This document shows positions 26,191 through 34,208 of a stretch of 64,000 nt of DNA, in pieces. The notes below the pieces were generated by a model. It was not told where the DNA came from and did no database searches. It saw only the letters and a program-made list of their open reading frames with translations. The stretch spans positions 62,001 to 126,000 of the forward strand of contig CALUMT010000012.1 in assembly GCA_944321845.1 (NCBI GenBank), given 5' to 3'. The translations under genes and the position numbers were made by a program. The DNA comes from an uncultured Butyricimonas sp. GTDB lineage: Bacteria > Bacteroidota > Bacteroidia > Bacteroidales > Marinifilaceae. The stretch's first letter is position 1. Each line of letters starts with the position of its first letter.

Positions 26191-27150
26191 TTAGTCCTCG
26201 AGGGGCTTGAAGCCGCGTCCAAGGATTTCGCGGGAGTCGATGACATTGATGAAGGCCTCGGGGTCAATCTCGCGGATACGGTGACGGAGCACCATCATTT
26301 CCTTGCGGCTGAGGATGGTGTATATCATGTTGTGGGGTACGCCCTTGTAGGCACCGATGGCCGGGACGATGGTGGCCCCGCGGTGAATCTCGTTCAGGAT
26401 GACATCCTTCACTTCCTCCATACGGTTGGAGACGATCATCAAGGTCTTGTTGACAGAAGCCCCCTCGACGATGAGGTCGATAACCTTACCCTCGATGAAG
26501 ACGATAATCCAGGAGTACATCGGCAAACGCCAGTCACCGAAGGCTATAACCGTGGAGATCGTGATGGTACAGTCGACAATAATCACGAGAGTACCGAGGG
26601 AGATATGGGTATATTTGTTCAAAATCATGGAGATGATGTCGGAACCTCCGGAAGTGGCCCGAGCCTTGAATATCATACCGATACCAATACCGTATACAAT
26701 ACCACCGAAAATGGCGGAAAGAAGTTGTTCCTGGAGTTCGGTACGTTCCACTACTTCCGGTTCAAGCAAGGCAGCATAACCGTAGGTTTCGTGGATAAGC
26801 CACATGAAGGCAGGAATGGCGAAGGTACATATCAATGTCTTGATACCGAACATACCGCCAAGGAAGTAGATTCCCAACAAGAGCAAGGGTACGTCCATGC
26901 AGAAGGCAGCAACCTCGGTTTCCCATCCCCACAAGTGATGGAATACCATAGAAAGACCGTAGGTCCCTCCCGGGGCGAAACCGTAGGGTTCGGCGAATAA
27001 TACCGCACCGAGGGCAAAGACGAAACATCCCCCGATTAACCACGCGTAGCTCATGAAAAAGTCACGGGAGAAAGGTTTCTCGGGCGACTTGAAAAATTCT
27101 TTCCAGAATTGTTTTGTAAATACTTTTACTTCTGTTTTTGCAGATCCCAT
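26191..27150 (-). CDS. YitT-family membrane protein (DUF161/DUF2179)
   Basis: Integral membrane protein of unknown transport function; members are sometimes proposed as ion or osmotic stress transporters. From MGSAKTEVKVFTKQFWKEFF the protein has 319 residues: about five membrane helices (beginning FMSYAWLIGGCFVFALGAVLF), the DUF161-type motif FAPGGTYGLSMVFHH, GGSDIISMILNKY in the middle, and a C-terminal soluble DUF2179 domain (VKDVILNEIHRGATIVPAIG) of the regulatory ferredoxin-like type. Frames upstream of this Met overlap the predicted promoter, so I start here. Single-gene unit. Confidence 0.9.
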   Translation of the reverse strand: MGSAKTEVKVFTKQFWKEFFKSPEKPFSRDFFMSYAWLIGGCFVFALGAVLFAEPYGFAPGGTYGLSMVFHHLWGWETEVAAFCMDVPLLLLGIYFLGGMFGIKTLICTFAIPAFMWLIHETYGYAALLEPEVVERTELQEQLLSAIFGGIVYGIGIGMIFKARATSGGSDIISMILNKYTHISLGTLVIIVDCTITISTVIAFGDWRLPMYSWIIVFIEGKVIDLIVEGASVNKTLMIVSNRMEEVKDVILNEIHRGATIVPAIGAYKGVPHNMIYTILSRKEMMVLRHRIREIDPEAFINVIDSREILGRGFKPLED

Positions 27151-27204
27151 GTTGTTTATTTTAAATGTATTATTTTTTATTCTCGACCCTGATTTTCGGG
27201 CACA

Positions 27205-27212
27205 CAAAATTA
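27205..27212 (-). promoter_or_regulatory. -7 promoter box for the YitT gene
   Basis: Minus-strand TAATTTTG fits TAnnTTTG, giving a leader of about 45 nt. A GTTG about 21 bp further upstream may be the -33 box. The remaining sequence from 27213 to 27391 shows no gene. Confidence 0.45.
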
Positions 27213-27391
27213 CAATTTGTTTCCGATTTTCTACAACGTTTACAAGTCGTTTTGAAAACAAACAATACACTGATATACAATAAAATAAAATTTATAAACA
27301 CTGCATAATTATACGAATTGCCTCATATTTATACAAAATTCGTTTCTGGGGATTGGGAAGCGCCACGGGAAAGTAATTCGGGAAGTTTTAT

Positions 27392-27421
27392 TTTGGAATC
27401 TCGTGGAATTTCATATCTTTG
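27392..27421 (+). promoter_or_regulatory. Promoter of the cobalamin riboswitch RNA
   Basis: TTTG at 27392-27395, an 18-bp spacer and TATCTTTG at 27414-27421 give an almost ideal Bacteroidetes promoter. Transcription would begin at about 27425, just before the P1 stem of the aptamer. Confidence 0.75.
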
Positions 27422-27425
27422 CCTT

Positions 27426-27588
27426 CGTGTTGGTAAGTGCATACCTTCATGGAGGCACGAGGGAATCCCGTGAAAGTCGGGAACTGTACCCGCAGCTGTG
27501 AGCTTCATAACTTGAGTCAACTACTGCCACTGTCCGAAGGGATGGGAAGGCGACGAAAAGGAAGCGAGTCAGAAGACCTGCCAAGACG
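27426..27588 (+). promoter_or_regulatory. Cobalamin (B12) riboswitch aptamer
   Basis: Carries the conserved class I cobalamin elements in order: GGGAATCCCGTGAAAGTCGG, AACTGTACCCGCAGCTGTGA, GCCACTGTCC, GGGAAGGCG and AGTCAGAAGACCTGCC. P1 closes between CGTGTTGG (27426-27433) and CCAAGACG (27581-27588), 7 of 8 pairs. It binds adenosyl- or another cobalamin and normally shuts off B12 uptake or synthesis genes downstream. No plus-strand gene follows for 4.7 kb; the next gene (TonB-like) is on the opposite strand. Confidence 0.93.
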
Positions 27589-27691
27589 TAACTGTTTTAC
27601 TGTAGCTTTCGGGAAGTGGAGCCTGTAAATGTTTACCGTGAAGTAGCGCGGTGTCTTTTACCTCATTTTTCCAACAAGCCCTGTTCTGTGA

Positions 27692-27773
27692 GTTAAGCGT
27701 GCCGGTAAGGCCGCGGGCGGTGATCTCTGCCAAACCGAACCGTCCCCGGGATTACCTGCCGCTTAACTTTTTT
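27692..27773 (+). terminator. Long terminator hairpin of the riboswitch RNA
   Basis: GTTAAGCG (27692) pairs with CGCTTAAC (27760), GGTAA with TTACC, and CCGCGGGCGG with CCGTCCCCGG (9 of 10), ending in TTTTTT. It closes a transcript of about 345 nt from the riboswitch promoter and overlaps the last two bases of the convergent TonB gene's stop codon. The 103 nt between aptamer and hairpin show no open frame longer than a few codons. Confidence 0.8.
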
Positions 27774-29004
27774 ATCGCACCTCAATCACGTTACCCGCCT
27801 TGAATTTCACGGGAAGCCCCATCCAAACCCGAACGGGTTTGCCATCCTGTCGCCCTGGACGCCAACGGGGCATCATACGTGCCACACGCAACACTTCCGC
27901 CTCCAAGGATGGATAAGAAGAAGAAATAGAGCGAGCTTTTATACCGATCACGTTCCCCGTTTCGTCAATTATAAATTCGAGAAAAATAAACGCACCCTTC
28001 TCTTCAAGTAATACCTCCTTCGGAAAACGTAAATTGTCTAAAAAGAATTTTTCCACGTCCCCACCGGGAAACTCGGGCATTTCCTGCACAACGAGATATG
28101 CATCCAACCATGGTTTTTCCTGAAAGAATTTCCGGGAGGCTGGCACAACCAAAACATAGGTTTCATTCACAGCATTCCCATTTACACGAACCGGCTTCCA
28201 AGATCTTATTTCTTGAACAACCCGCAATACTTCGGCATCCAATTCAGGAGTAACTCCCTGCACAATCCGTTCCCCCGTGACACTACCGTCCTTCCCTATC
28301 GTCACGCTGACATACACTTTCCCTTTCTCCACATCCTGTCCGGCCATCTGTTCCGGGTAACGCACCCGTTCCCAAACGTATCGTTCCAGGACATCCCAAG
28401 GAGAGTTCGGCGTCTCATCAACAATATAGCACATCGAATTCATCATATCACGAGTTTCTTCCAGCATCCTAGCGGTATAATCAATCGGCACGGCATAGGA
28501 AACACGCACTTTCTTTCCCCATTGTCGTCCCGGCAAAAAATCCGGCAAGCGGGAGACAACCGACAATGCAGCAGAATCCAATAGAGGATGCACTCCCCGA
28601 AGAATCTTCACGTCCGTAACTTTCCCCAAAGTATCCACAATGAATCTCACGTACACCTTTCCGACCACATTATATTTCACGGCTTCCTCGGGATATCGTA
28701 CATTCTCCCGAAGATAAGCAGACAGATTTCCCCGAGTAAACACGGGCAATTCCTCCGACACGTAGCAAAAAACATCCTGATATTTAGAGGTATCCCGGAC
28801 TTCGTTCTGACAATCTAGACTATCTTGCCCAAAATCGGGACGAACAACACGAGGAGAAATACATTCCCGAGCTTTTCCCACCGTCGTCGAAGCAAGGATA
28901 GAAAATCCAATCATTAATTTCCAACGGTTCAACCATCCCCAGTTTAACCGACAAGACAAAGCAGCCAAGAAATGGTAGAGTAGTGTATAGACATGTTTTT
29001 TCAT
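27772..29004 (-). CDS. TonB-like protein with three TonB C-terminal domains
   Basis: 410 residues with one N-terminal membrane helix (WKLMIGFSILASTTVG, about 28-44) and then three tandem TonB_C-type domains: at about 90-165 (YPEEAVKYNVVGKVYVRF...), about 195-270 (RYPEQMAGQDVEKGKVYVSV...) and about 310-395 (FPKEVLLEEKGAFIFLEF...). Each has the YP/FP start, a GxV strand and a final W/F-x-P-G/V segment. There is no Pro-rich spanning spacer as in classical TonB and no BlaR/M56 domain. Its start codon overlaps the stop of the radical SAM gene by 4 bp (ATGA), implying translational coupling. Energy transduction or a periplasmic protein-protein role is possible. Confidence 0.85.
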   Translation of the reverse strand: MKKHVYTLLYHFLAALSCRLNWGWLNRWKLMIGFSILASTTVGKARECISPRVVRPDFGQDSLDCQNEVRDTSKYQDVFCYVSEELPVFTRGNLSAYLRENVRYPEEAVKYNVVGKVYVRFIVDTLGKVTDVKILRGVHPLLDSAALSVVSRLPDFLPGRQWGKKVRVSYAVPIDYTARMLEETRDMMNSMCYIVDETPNSPWDVLERYVWERVRYPEQMAGQDVEKGKVYVSVTIGKDGSVTGERIVQGVTPELDAEVLRVVQEIRSWKPVRVNGNAVNETYVLVVPASRKFFQEKPWLDAYLVVQEMPEFPGGDVEKFFLDNLRFPKEVLLEEKGAFIFLEFIIDETGNVIGIKARSISSSYPSLEAEVLRVARMMPRWRPGRQDGKPVRVWMGLPVKFKAGNVIEVR

Positions 29005-30077
29005 CTGTATTGTTTAAAAGGTTCAAGTTTCAACTCCGTCACCACAGGATCCACATCTTTAAGCGTACCCCCGGTCTGTTCTGACGCCGCTCGACATCCA
29101 CCACGACATTTTTCCCAACGCAAGCAATCCCGGCAAAAGGTTGCTGTTAAGTTATCCCATGAACAAGCGTAAGGAGAAAAAAGCATAGCAGGGAAATCAT
29201 CACGAAACACATTACCTACTACCGCAGGTGAATGATTACACAAACGTAAGTTTCCATCCAAATCAAAAGTAAGAGGCCTCCGGTAAACATCCGGGGAACA
29301 ATTCCCAAAACGGACATGAGTAAAATCCCGCGGATCCAGCAAACAATGGGGAGTACAAACTCCCGAAAACACGTCGAGAGAGAGTTCTCCTGCCACCTTA
29401 TCCAACTCCCGAAACACCCGCCGCAACACATCTCGCGAGGGTACTAAAGATATAGCCTGATTCAATCCCTCTCCCCCAATATTATAACGGTTCACCATAA
29501 AACGTCGCACGCCCAATCCATAGAGATAACGAACCGTATCCACCACACTATCGGCATTCAGGACTGTTACTACGATTACAGGAACGACCTTTAATCCCGC
29601 ATCCATCACCAATCGCAAAGTATCCATGGTCCGCCACCAAGAACCCTCCACTCCCGTGATTCCATCATGCACTTCCGGACGAGTATCATGCAAAGAGATT
29701 TCCACCAGATTGACTTTGAGACGTCCCAATTCTTCGTACACACCCCGAGGACCATTACCATTCGTGATAATACCAACTTTCAAACCGGCAAGCCGGGCGT
29801 GCAACACCAATTCCAAAAAGCGAGGAACCAAGGTCGGTTCACCACCCGTGAAAACAACCTGCTCCACGGTAGTAGATCTGACAAGCCAATCCAATAAAGT
29901 AAAAGCCTTACGATAAGTAAAAGTAATACCTTTTCGGGAATTTTGCCCTTCCCGTTTCCACCAGTTGTAACAATGCCTACAACGCAAATTACAATCAGGA
30001 GTCAGTTCTATAATTGCATGCGATAAGTATGCCCGTGTTCCCATGCAGGTAGATTCAATTTCTACAAACTTAGGCAA
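29001..30077 (-). CDS. Radical SAM/SPASM-domain protein
   Basis: Iron-sulfur enzyme of 358 residues using S-adenosylmethionine radical chemistry. The cluster motif CNLRCRHC is at about residue 31, followed by the radical SAM barrel (VVFTGGEPTLVPRF near 80, SLHDTRPEVHDGITG near 135). The C-terminal SPASM-like region has cysteines for auxiliary clusters (CNHSPAVVGNVF, then FCRDCLRWEKCRGGCRAASE). SPASM proteins commonly modify peptides or activate other enzymes; no precursor peptide is recognised nearby. Coupled by a 4-bp overlap to the triple TonB gene and 15 bp after nadD, it sits at the end of a housekeeping operon, an odd place for a peptide maturase. Confidence 0.9.
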   Translation of the reverse strand: MPKFVEIESTCMGTRAYLSHAIIELTPDCNLRCRHCYNWWKREGQNSRKGITFTYRKAFTLLDWLVRSTTVEQVVFTGGEPTLVPRFLELVLHARLAGLKVGIITNGNGPRGVYEELGRLKVNLVEISLHDTRPEVHDGITGVEGSWWRTMDTLRLVMDAGLKVVPVIVVTVLNADSVVDTVRYLYGLGVRRFMVNRYNIGGEGLNQAISLVPSRDVLRRVFRELDKVAGELSLDVFSGVCTPHCLLDPRDFTHVRFGNCSPDVYRRPLTFDLDGNLRLCNHSPAVVGNVFRDDFPAMLFSPYACSWDNLTATFCRDCLRWEKCRGGCRAASEQTGGTLKDVDPVVTELKLEPFKQYR

Positions 30078-30092
30078 ATAATTCCAAATCTA

Positions 30093-30692
30093 TCAACGAT
30101 TTTGAGAATTTTCCACGTAAGCATTTCGAATCAGGGAAAGTGCAGCAGCTGGTACCGCGGTGGAGAGATCCTCGCCTTGAGCCAAGCGTTCACGGATTTC
30201 GGTAGCAGAGAGAGGAAAAAGTGGCGCATCCACGACAGTCACATGCATCCCCGAGGGGATCTCGATGGGACAGCCCGGACGAGGATAAACCAGGATGGGG
30301 AAGTTTCGCTCGATCCAGGAGTAATCCTTCCAGCGAGGGAAGCCAAGGAGGTTGTCGCCCCCCATGATGAGGGAAAAGCGTTCAGAGGGGAAGCGTTCAG
30401 TGAGACGGCGCAAGGTATCGGCCGTGTAGGAGGGGTGAGGCATGTCAAATTCCACGTCACAGGCTTTCATCGCGGGAAAGTCGGCAATGGCAGCCTGCAC
30501 GATGGAATAACGCACGTCCTCCGGCAACAGGGATGCCTCATCCTTGAACGGGTTGCAGGGACTGACGACAAACCATATTTCCCGGCAATACTTCTCTGCC
30601 AGGATCCGGTGCGCGATTCCCAAATGCCCGTTGTGTATCGGGTTGAAGGAACCGAAGAACAGGCCAACCGGAAGGGTGTCAAAGGCTATCAT
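30093..30692 (-). CDS. nadD: Nicotinate-nucleotide adenylyltransferase
   Basis: Adenylates nicotinate mononucleotide in NAD synthesis. The 199 residues show the nucleotidyltransferase start FGSFNPIHNGHLGIA with the HNGH motif, FVVSPCNPFK, MGGDNLLGFPRWKDY and the closing LSATEIRERLAQG (ISSTxIR-like motif). Length fits the family. Its start overlaps the gmk stop by 4 bp. Operon yicC-gmk-nadD is common in Bacteroidetes. Confidence 0.95.
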   Translation of the reverse strand: MIAFDTLPVGLFFGSFNPIHNGHLGIAHRILAEKYCREIWFVVSPCNPFKDEASLLPEDVRYSIVQAAIADFPAMKACDVEFDMPHPSYTADTLRRLTERFPSERFSLIMGGDNLLGFPRWKDYSWIERNFPILVYPRPGCPIEIPSGMHVTVVDAPLFPLSATEIRERLAQGEDLSTAVPAAALSLIRNAYVENSQNR

Positions 30693-31252
30693 TTGGCGAG
30701 GAAGGCTCGTACTTTTTGCTCGGCATCGGCGAAAGCGGCCTGCAAGTCATCGTTAATAACCACGACATCAAATTTATCACGGAAGGTCATCTCGTAATCG
30801 GCTTTAGCCACCCGTTGTTCTATCTTCTCGGGGGAATCCGTTCCCCGACTCTCCAAACGGCGACGAAGCACCTCAACAGACGGAGCCTGAACGAAGACAG
30901 ACAAGGCATCAGAACCGAATATCTTCTTGATATTCACACCTCCGACAACATCAACATCGAAAACAACGGTATGTCCCTTGGCCCAGATGCGTTCCAATTC
31001 GCTTTTCAACGTCCCGTAATAACAACCGGCATAGACTTCCTCCCACTCGAGGAATTCATCGGCATCAATCCTTTTTTTGAATTCCTCGGCCGAGAAAAAG
31101 TAGTATTCCCGACCATGCTGTTCCTGCCCACGGGGCGCTCGGCTCGTGGCTGAAATGGAAAACTCCAATCCCAAATCGAGAGAAAGGAGGTGGTTGACGA
31201 TAGTACTTTTGCCCGAACCACTGGGTGCGGAGAATATGATAACCTTATTCAT
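30689..31252 (-). CDS. gmk: Guanylate kinase
   Basis: Converts GMP to GDP with ATP. The 187 residues carry the P-loop FSAPSGSGKSTIVNHLL, the GMP-binding region SATSRAPRGQEQHGREYYFF and the lid with RGTDSPEKIEQRV. It overlaps yicC by 4 bp upstream and nadD by 4 bp downstream. Confidence 0.96.
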   Translation of the reverse strand: MNKVIIFSAPSGSGKSTIVNHLLSLDLGLEFSISATSRAPRGQEQHGREYYFFSAEEFKKRIDADEFLEWEEVYAGCYYGTLKSELERIWAKGHTVVFDVDVVGGVNIKKIFGSDALSVFVQAPSVEVLRRRLESRGTDSPEKIEQRVAKADYEMTFRDKFDVVVINDDLQAAFADAEQKVRAFLAK

Positions 31253-32127
31253 AACACGTTGAGACTTTGTTCTTTGATTTTTTCCAATTCGTCCTTCATA
31301 CGGACAACCAGTTTCTGGATATCGTGGTCATTGGCTTTGGAGCCCATGGTATTGATCTCGCGACCGATCTCCTGGGCGATGAAACCAAGCTTGCGACCGG
31401 GAGCCTCTTCCCGCTCGGCCGTCTCGATGAAATAACGGCAGTGGTTGGCCAAGCGGACTTTCTCCTCGGTGATGTCGAGTTTCTCGAGATAGTAAATGAT
31501 TTCCTGCTCCAGGCGATTCTCGTCCACGTTCTTGATCTCCCCCCATTCTTTCATTTTCTCCTGAAGGCGTTGCTTGATGGCCGGGACACGCTGTTTCTCG
31601 AACTGGGGAACTTCGGCCGCCAGACTTTTAATCATCTCAATCCGTTTCAGGATATCGGCAATCAGCACCTGACCTTCCTGAATCCGGAATTGATTCAGGC
31701 TCTCGAGCGCCTGCATAATCCCGCTTTTCAATTGCAACCATTCCTGTTCATCCAGTTCCTCGGCTTTCACCTGCAGGCTATCCGGGAAACGCATCACGGT
31801 TTGCAACAACTCTCCCTTATCCACGGTAACCCCCAGGGAAGAGGCCACATCAAGCATCTGCTGGAAATATTGCGTCACGACCGTCTTGTTGATAGCGACA
31901 TCCTTGCTGTCGTCATCATTATCGAAATAAATGAACATGTCCACTTTCCCTCGATCAAGGACTTCCTTAATCATTCCCCGTATCTCGATGTCTTTCTCCT
32001 TGTACAGGGAGGGCATTTTCAAGTTTACATCCAGTTGCTTTGAATTCAAGCTTTTCACTTCCACGATTATTTTTTTGGTCCCCCCACTCACGGTGGCTTT
32101 ACCAAAACCGGTCATTGACTTAATCAT
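31249..32127 (-). CDS. yicC: YicC-family endoribonuclease
   Basis: 292 residues; begins MIKSMTGFGKATVSGGTKKI with the YicC_N signature SMTGFG and ends with the DUF1732 region (GREINTMGSKANDHDIQKLV). Members are reported to be endoribonucleases acting in RNA turnover. First gene of the operon yicC-gmk-nadD-radical SAM-TonB, preceded by a -7 box at 32153-32160 and divergent from lepA. Confidence 0.93.
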   Translation of the reverse strand: MIKSMTGFGKATVSGGTKKIIVEVKSLNSKQLDVNLKMPSLYKEKDIEIRGMIKEVLDRGKVDMFIYFDNDDDSKDVAINKTVVTQYFQQMLDVASSLGVTVDKGELLQTVMRFPDSLQVKAEELDEQEWLQLKSGIMQALESLNQFRIQEGQVLIADILKRIEMIKSLAAEVPQFEKQRVPAIKQRLQEKMKEWGEIKNVDENRLEQEIIYYLEKLDITEEKVRLANHCRYFIETAEREEAPGRKLGFIAQEIGREINTMGSKANDHDIQKLVVRMKDELEKIKEQSLNVL

Positions 32128-32152
32128 TTGTTCTAGTTATTTAATCACGAGG

Positions 32153-32160
32153 CAAAAGTA
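32153..32160 (-). promoter_or_regulatory. -7 promoter box for the yicC operon
   Basis: Minus-strand TACTTTTG, a full TAnnTTTG match 26 bp before yicC. No clear -33 box. Confidence 0.5.
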
Positions 32161-32299
32161 AGGAATTGTTTCCAAGAACGGAAATCGAAGCCAGCCGGAT
32201 TCCCTACATTTTAAAAAGTAAGTGCCAATAATTCAAGAGCCACCCGCCCACCTCATGAAGTTTCAACATTATTTGCTATCTTTACGCCCTGATTCAAAC

Positions 32300-32307
32300 A
32301 GGAGAGG
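32300..32307 (+). promoter_or_regulatory. Strong Shine-Dalgarno sequence for lepA
   Basis: AGGAGAGG five bases before the lepA ATG, unusual because most genes of this window lack a Shine-Dalgarno sequence. It fixes the start at MKHIRNF. Confidence 0.7.
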
Positions 32308-32312
32308 AACAC

Positions 32313-34100
32313 ATGAAGCATATAAGAAATTTCTGTATTATTGCCCATATCGACCACGGGAAAAGCACGCTCGCTGACCGACTGCTGGAGAAAACCGGCA
32401 CGGTGGTAGGCAAGGACCTTCAGGCACAAGTTCTTGACGACATGGACCTGGAACGCGAACGCGGTATCACGATCAAGAGTCACGCTATCCAGATGGATTA
32501 CACGTACAAGGGAGAAAAGTACGTGCTGAACCTGATCGACACCCCGGGACACGTGGATTTCTCGTACGAGGTATCCCGTTCCATCGCAGCCTGCGAGGGA
32601 GCCCTGCTTATCGTGGACGCCACACAAGGGATTCAGGCACAAACCATATCCAATCTTTATCTCGCCATTGACAACAACCTGGAAGTGATCCCGGTGCTGA
32701 ATAAAATGGACATGCCCAATGCTATGCCGGAAGAGGTAAAAGACCAAATTATCGAGTTGCTGGGATGCAAACGGGAGGACATCATCGAGGCAAGTGGTAA
32801 AACCGGTATGGGAGTGGATGAAATACTGGAGGCCGTGGTAGAACGCATCCCCGCTCCGGAAGGAGACCCGGACGCCCCGCTGCAAGCATTGATTTTCGAC
32901 TCGGAATTCAATTCATTCCGGGGTATCATCACGTATTGCCGCATCATGAACGGCTCATTAAAAAGCGGAGACAAGGTAAAATTCGTGAACACGGGCAAGG
33001 AATACGTGGCCGATGAAATCGGTGTACTCCGATTGAACCAGGAACCCCGGAAAGAATTACCCACGGGTGACGTGGGATATATCATTTCCGGCATCAAAAC
33101 CTCGACAGAAGTTAAGGTCGGTGATACCATCACGCATATAGAACGCCCCTGCGATAAGGCCATCGAGGGATTCAAGGAGGTGAAACCAATGGTGTTCGCG
33201 GGTATTTACCCGATAGACTCGGAGGACTACGAGGACTTGCGGACCTCTATCGAGAAACTGCAATTGAATGACGCCTCCCTGACGTTCGAACCGGAATCAT
33301 CGGCAGCCTTGGGATTCGGATTCCGTTGCGGGTTCCTCGGGATGTTGCACATGGAAATCGTGCAGGAACGCCTGGACCGGGAATTCAACATGAATGTTAT
33401 CACGACGGTCCCGAACGTAATGTATATCGCACACACGACCAAGGGAGAAGTATACGAGATGCACAACCCGTCGGACATGCCATCGCCCACGACTCTGGAC
33501 TATATCGAAGAACCTTATATCAAAGCACAGATCATCACCCCGACGGATTACATCGGGCAAATCATGACCCTCTGTCTGGGGAAACGGGGTACACTTATCA
33601 AGCAGCATTACCTGACGGGAAATCGTATCGAACTGAATTACGAAATGCCCCTGGCGGAAATTGTCTTTGACTTTTACGATAAATTAAAGAGCATTACAAA
33701 AGGATATGCCTCTTTTGATTATTTCCAGATCGGCTACCGGGAAGCCAACCTGGTGAAACTGGATATCCTGCTGAACGGGGAATCGGTGGATGCCCTCTCT
33801 GCCCTAATCCATTACGATAACGCGTATACTTTCGGAAAACGAATCTGCGAGAAACTGAAAGAATTGATTCCTCGCCAGCAATTCGATATCGCCATTCAGG
33901 CCGCAATCGGGGCGAAGATCATCTCGCGGGAGACCATCAAGGCTGTTCGCAAGGACGTGACCGCAAAATGTTACGGAGGTGATATTTCCCGTAAACGGAA
34001 ATTGCTGGAAAAGCAAAAGAAAGGTAAGAAACGAATGAAACAAATCGGTAACGTCGAAGTACCACAAAAAGCATTCTTAGCCGTACTGAAACTGGATTAA
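32313..34100 (+). CDS. lepA: Elongation factor 4 (ribosome back-translocase)
   Basis: Ribosome-associated GTPase that remodels stalled or mistranslocated ribosomes. The 595 residues show G1 [15 protein letters not shown]2 [10 protein letters not shown]3 DTPGHVDF, G4 NKMDMP, the EF-G-like domains and the LepA-specific C-terminal domain ([20 protein letters not shown] near 550). Length fits the family. Single-gene unit ending in a clear terminator. Confidence 0.97.
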   Translation: MKHIRNFCIIAHIDHGKSTLADRLLEKTGTVVGKDLQAQVLDDMDLERERGITIKSHAIQMDYTYKGEKYVLNLIDTPGHVDFSYEVSRSIAACEGALLIVDATQGIQAQTISNLYLAIDNNLEVIPVLNKMDMPNAMPEEVKDQIIELLGCKREDIIEASGKTGMGVDEILEAVVERIPAPEGDPDAPLQALIFDSEFNSFRGIITYCRIMNGSLKSGDKVKFVNTGKEYVADEIGVLRLNQEPRKELPTGDVGYIISGIKTSTEVKVGDTITHIERPCDKAIEGFKEVKPMVFAGIYPIDSEDYEDLRTSIEKLQLNDASLTFEPESSAALGFGFRCGFLGMLHMEIVQERLDREFNMNVITTVPNVMYIAHTTKGEVYEMHNPSDMPSPTTLDYIEEPYIKAQIITPTDYIGQIMTLCLGKRGTLIKQHYLTGNRIELNYEMPLAEIVFDFYDKLKSITKGYASFDYFQIGYREANLVKLDILLNGESVDALSALIHYDNAYTFGKRICEKLKELIPRQQFDIAIQAAIGAKIISRETIKAVRKDVTAKCYGGDISRKRKLLEKQKKGKKRMKQIGNVEVPQKAFLAVLKLD

Positions 34101-34108
34101 GAGAACAC

Positions 34109-34140
34109 GAACCGCCTCCATCAGGCGGTTCGCTTTATTT
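34109..34140 (+). terminator. Terminator of lepA
   Basis: GAACCGCCT/AGGCGGTTC hairpin followed by GCTTTATTT, 8 bp after the stop. Confidence 0.85.
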
Positions 34141-34208
34141 ATATCGTCAACCGAAGATATCGTGTATCATCCTTTTTCGTATATTCGCCTAATAAAAAAG
34201 CGATAAGA

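Noticed and set aside
27437..27628. 63-codon frame after the riboswitch promoter
   Set aside because: It runs through the conserved core of the cobalamin aptamer; the RNA elements explain the sequence.
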